Positions 8,924 to 8,942 of a DNA stretch of 8,942 nucleotides are shown here, piece after piece (position 1 is the first letter of the stretch; every line of letters starts with the position of its first letter). A program made the position numbers and the translations under genes. The stretch spans positions 1 to 8,942 of the forward strand of contig CALYQY010000088.1 of the NCBI GenBank assembly GCA_945291235.1, given 5' to 3'. Below the pieces are notes generated by a model. The model worked only from the letters and a program-made list of their open reading frames with translations. It searched no databases and had not been told where the DNA came from. The DNA comes from an uncultured Gilliamella sp. (GTDB taxonomy: Bacteria > Pseudomonadota > Gammaproteobacteria > Enterobacterales > Enterobacteriaceae).

Positions 8924-8942
8924 ATGCACATGACAGAGTTTC
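8924..8942 (+). CDS. Start of an unidentified gene, cut by the window edge
   Basis: GAGG (8915-8918) lies 5 nt before an ATG at 8924 that opens MHMTEF and runs off the window; a second ATG at 8930 is also possible. It begins 55 bp after the ushA stop on the same strand with no terminator between, so it may continue the pdp-ushA transcript. Six codons are too few to name a product. Confidence 0.4.

Overview
The window is AT-rich chromosomal DNA from a gammaproteobacterium. DeoD, NupG, CpdB and UshA read as close relatives of the enterobacterial proteins, but the base composition is far more AT-rich than in Escherichia. Together with Firmicutes-like cytidine deaminase and pyrimidine-nucleoside phosphorylase genes, this suggests an AT-rich, host-associated lineage such as Orbaceae (Gilliamella-like). 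That placement is an inference and was not tested by any search.

All recognisable genes lie on the + strand and belong to one theme, nucleotide and nucleoside scavenging. Left to right: the 3' end of deoD (purine nucleoside phosphorylase) with a clear intrinsic terminator; a ~200 bp regulatory gap with inverted repeats and an 11-codon mini-ORF; nupG (nucleoside:H+ symporter); a 339 bp gap with a long hairpin and no gene; a tightly spaced add-cpdB-cdd run (adenosine deaminase, periplasmic 2',3'-cyclic phosphodiesterase/3'-nucleotidase, cytidine deaminase; gaps of 9 and 26 bp); a 176 bp gap with two perfect odd-length palindromes; pdp and ushA (pyrimidine-nucleoside phosphorylase and periplasmic UDP-sugar hydrolase/5'-nucleotidase; gap 29 bp); and the first six codons of another gene at the right edge.

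The products form a nearly complete route. Exported CpdB and UshA would dephosphorylate 2',3'-cyclic nucleotides, 3'- and 5'-nucleotides and UDP-sugars in the periplasm. NupG would import the nucleosides. Add and Cdd would deaminate adenosine and cytidine to inosine and uridine. DeoD and Pdp would then phosphorolyse purine and pyrimidine nucleosides to free bases and (deoxy)ribose-1-phosphate. Phosphopentomutase (DeoB) and deoxyribose-phosphate aldolase (DeoC) are not visible and may lie outside the window.

I found no mobile element, CRISPR array, tRNA or rRNA. No radically new system is evident. The main points of interest are the clustering of genes that are scattered in E. coli, the Firmicutes-type cdd-pdp pair, unusual residues in the Pdp signature and in Add, and several palindromes that could be operators of a local nucleoside-responsive regulator.
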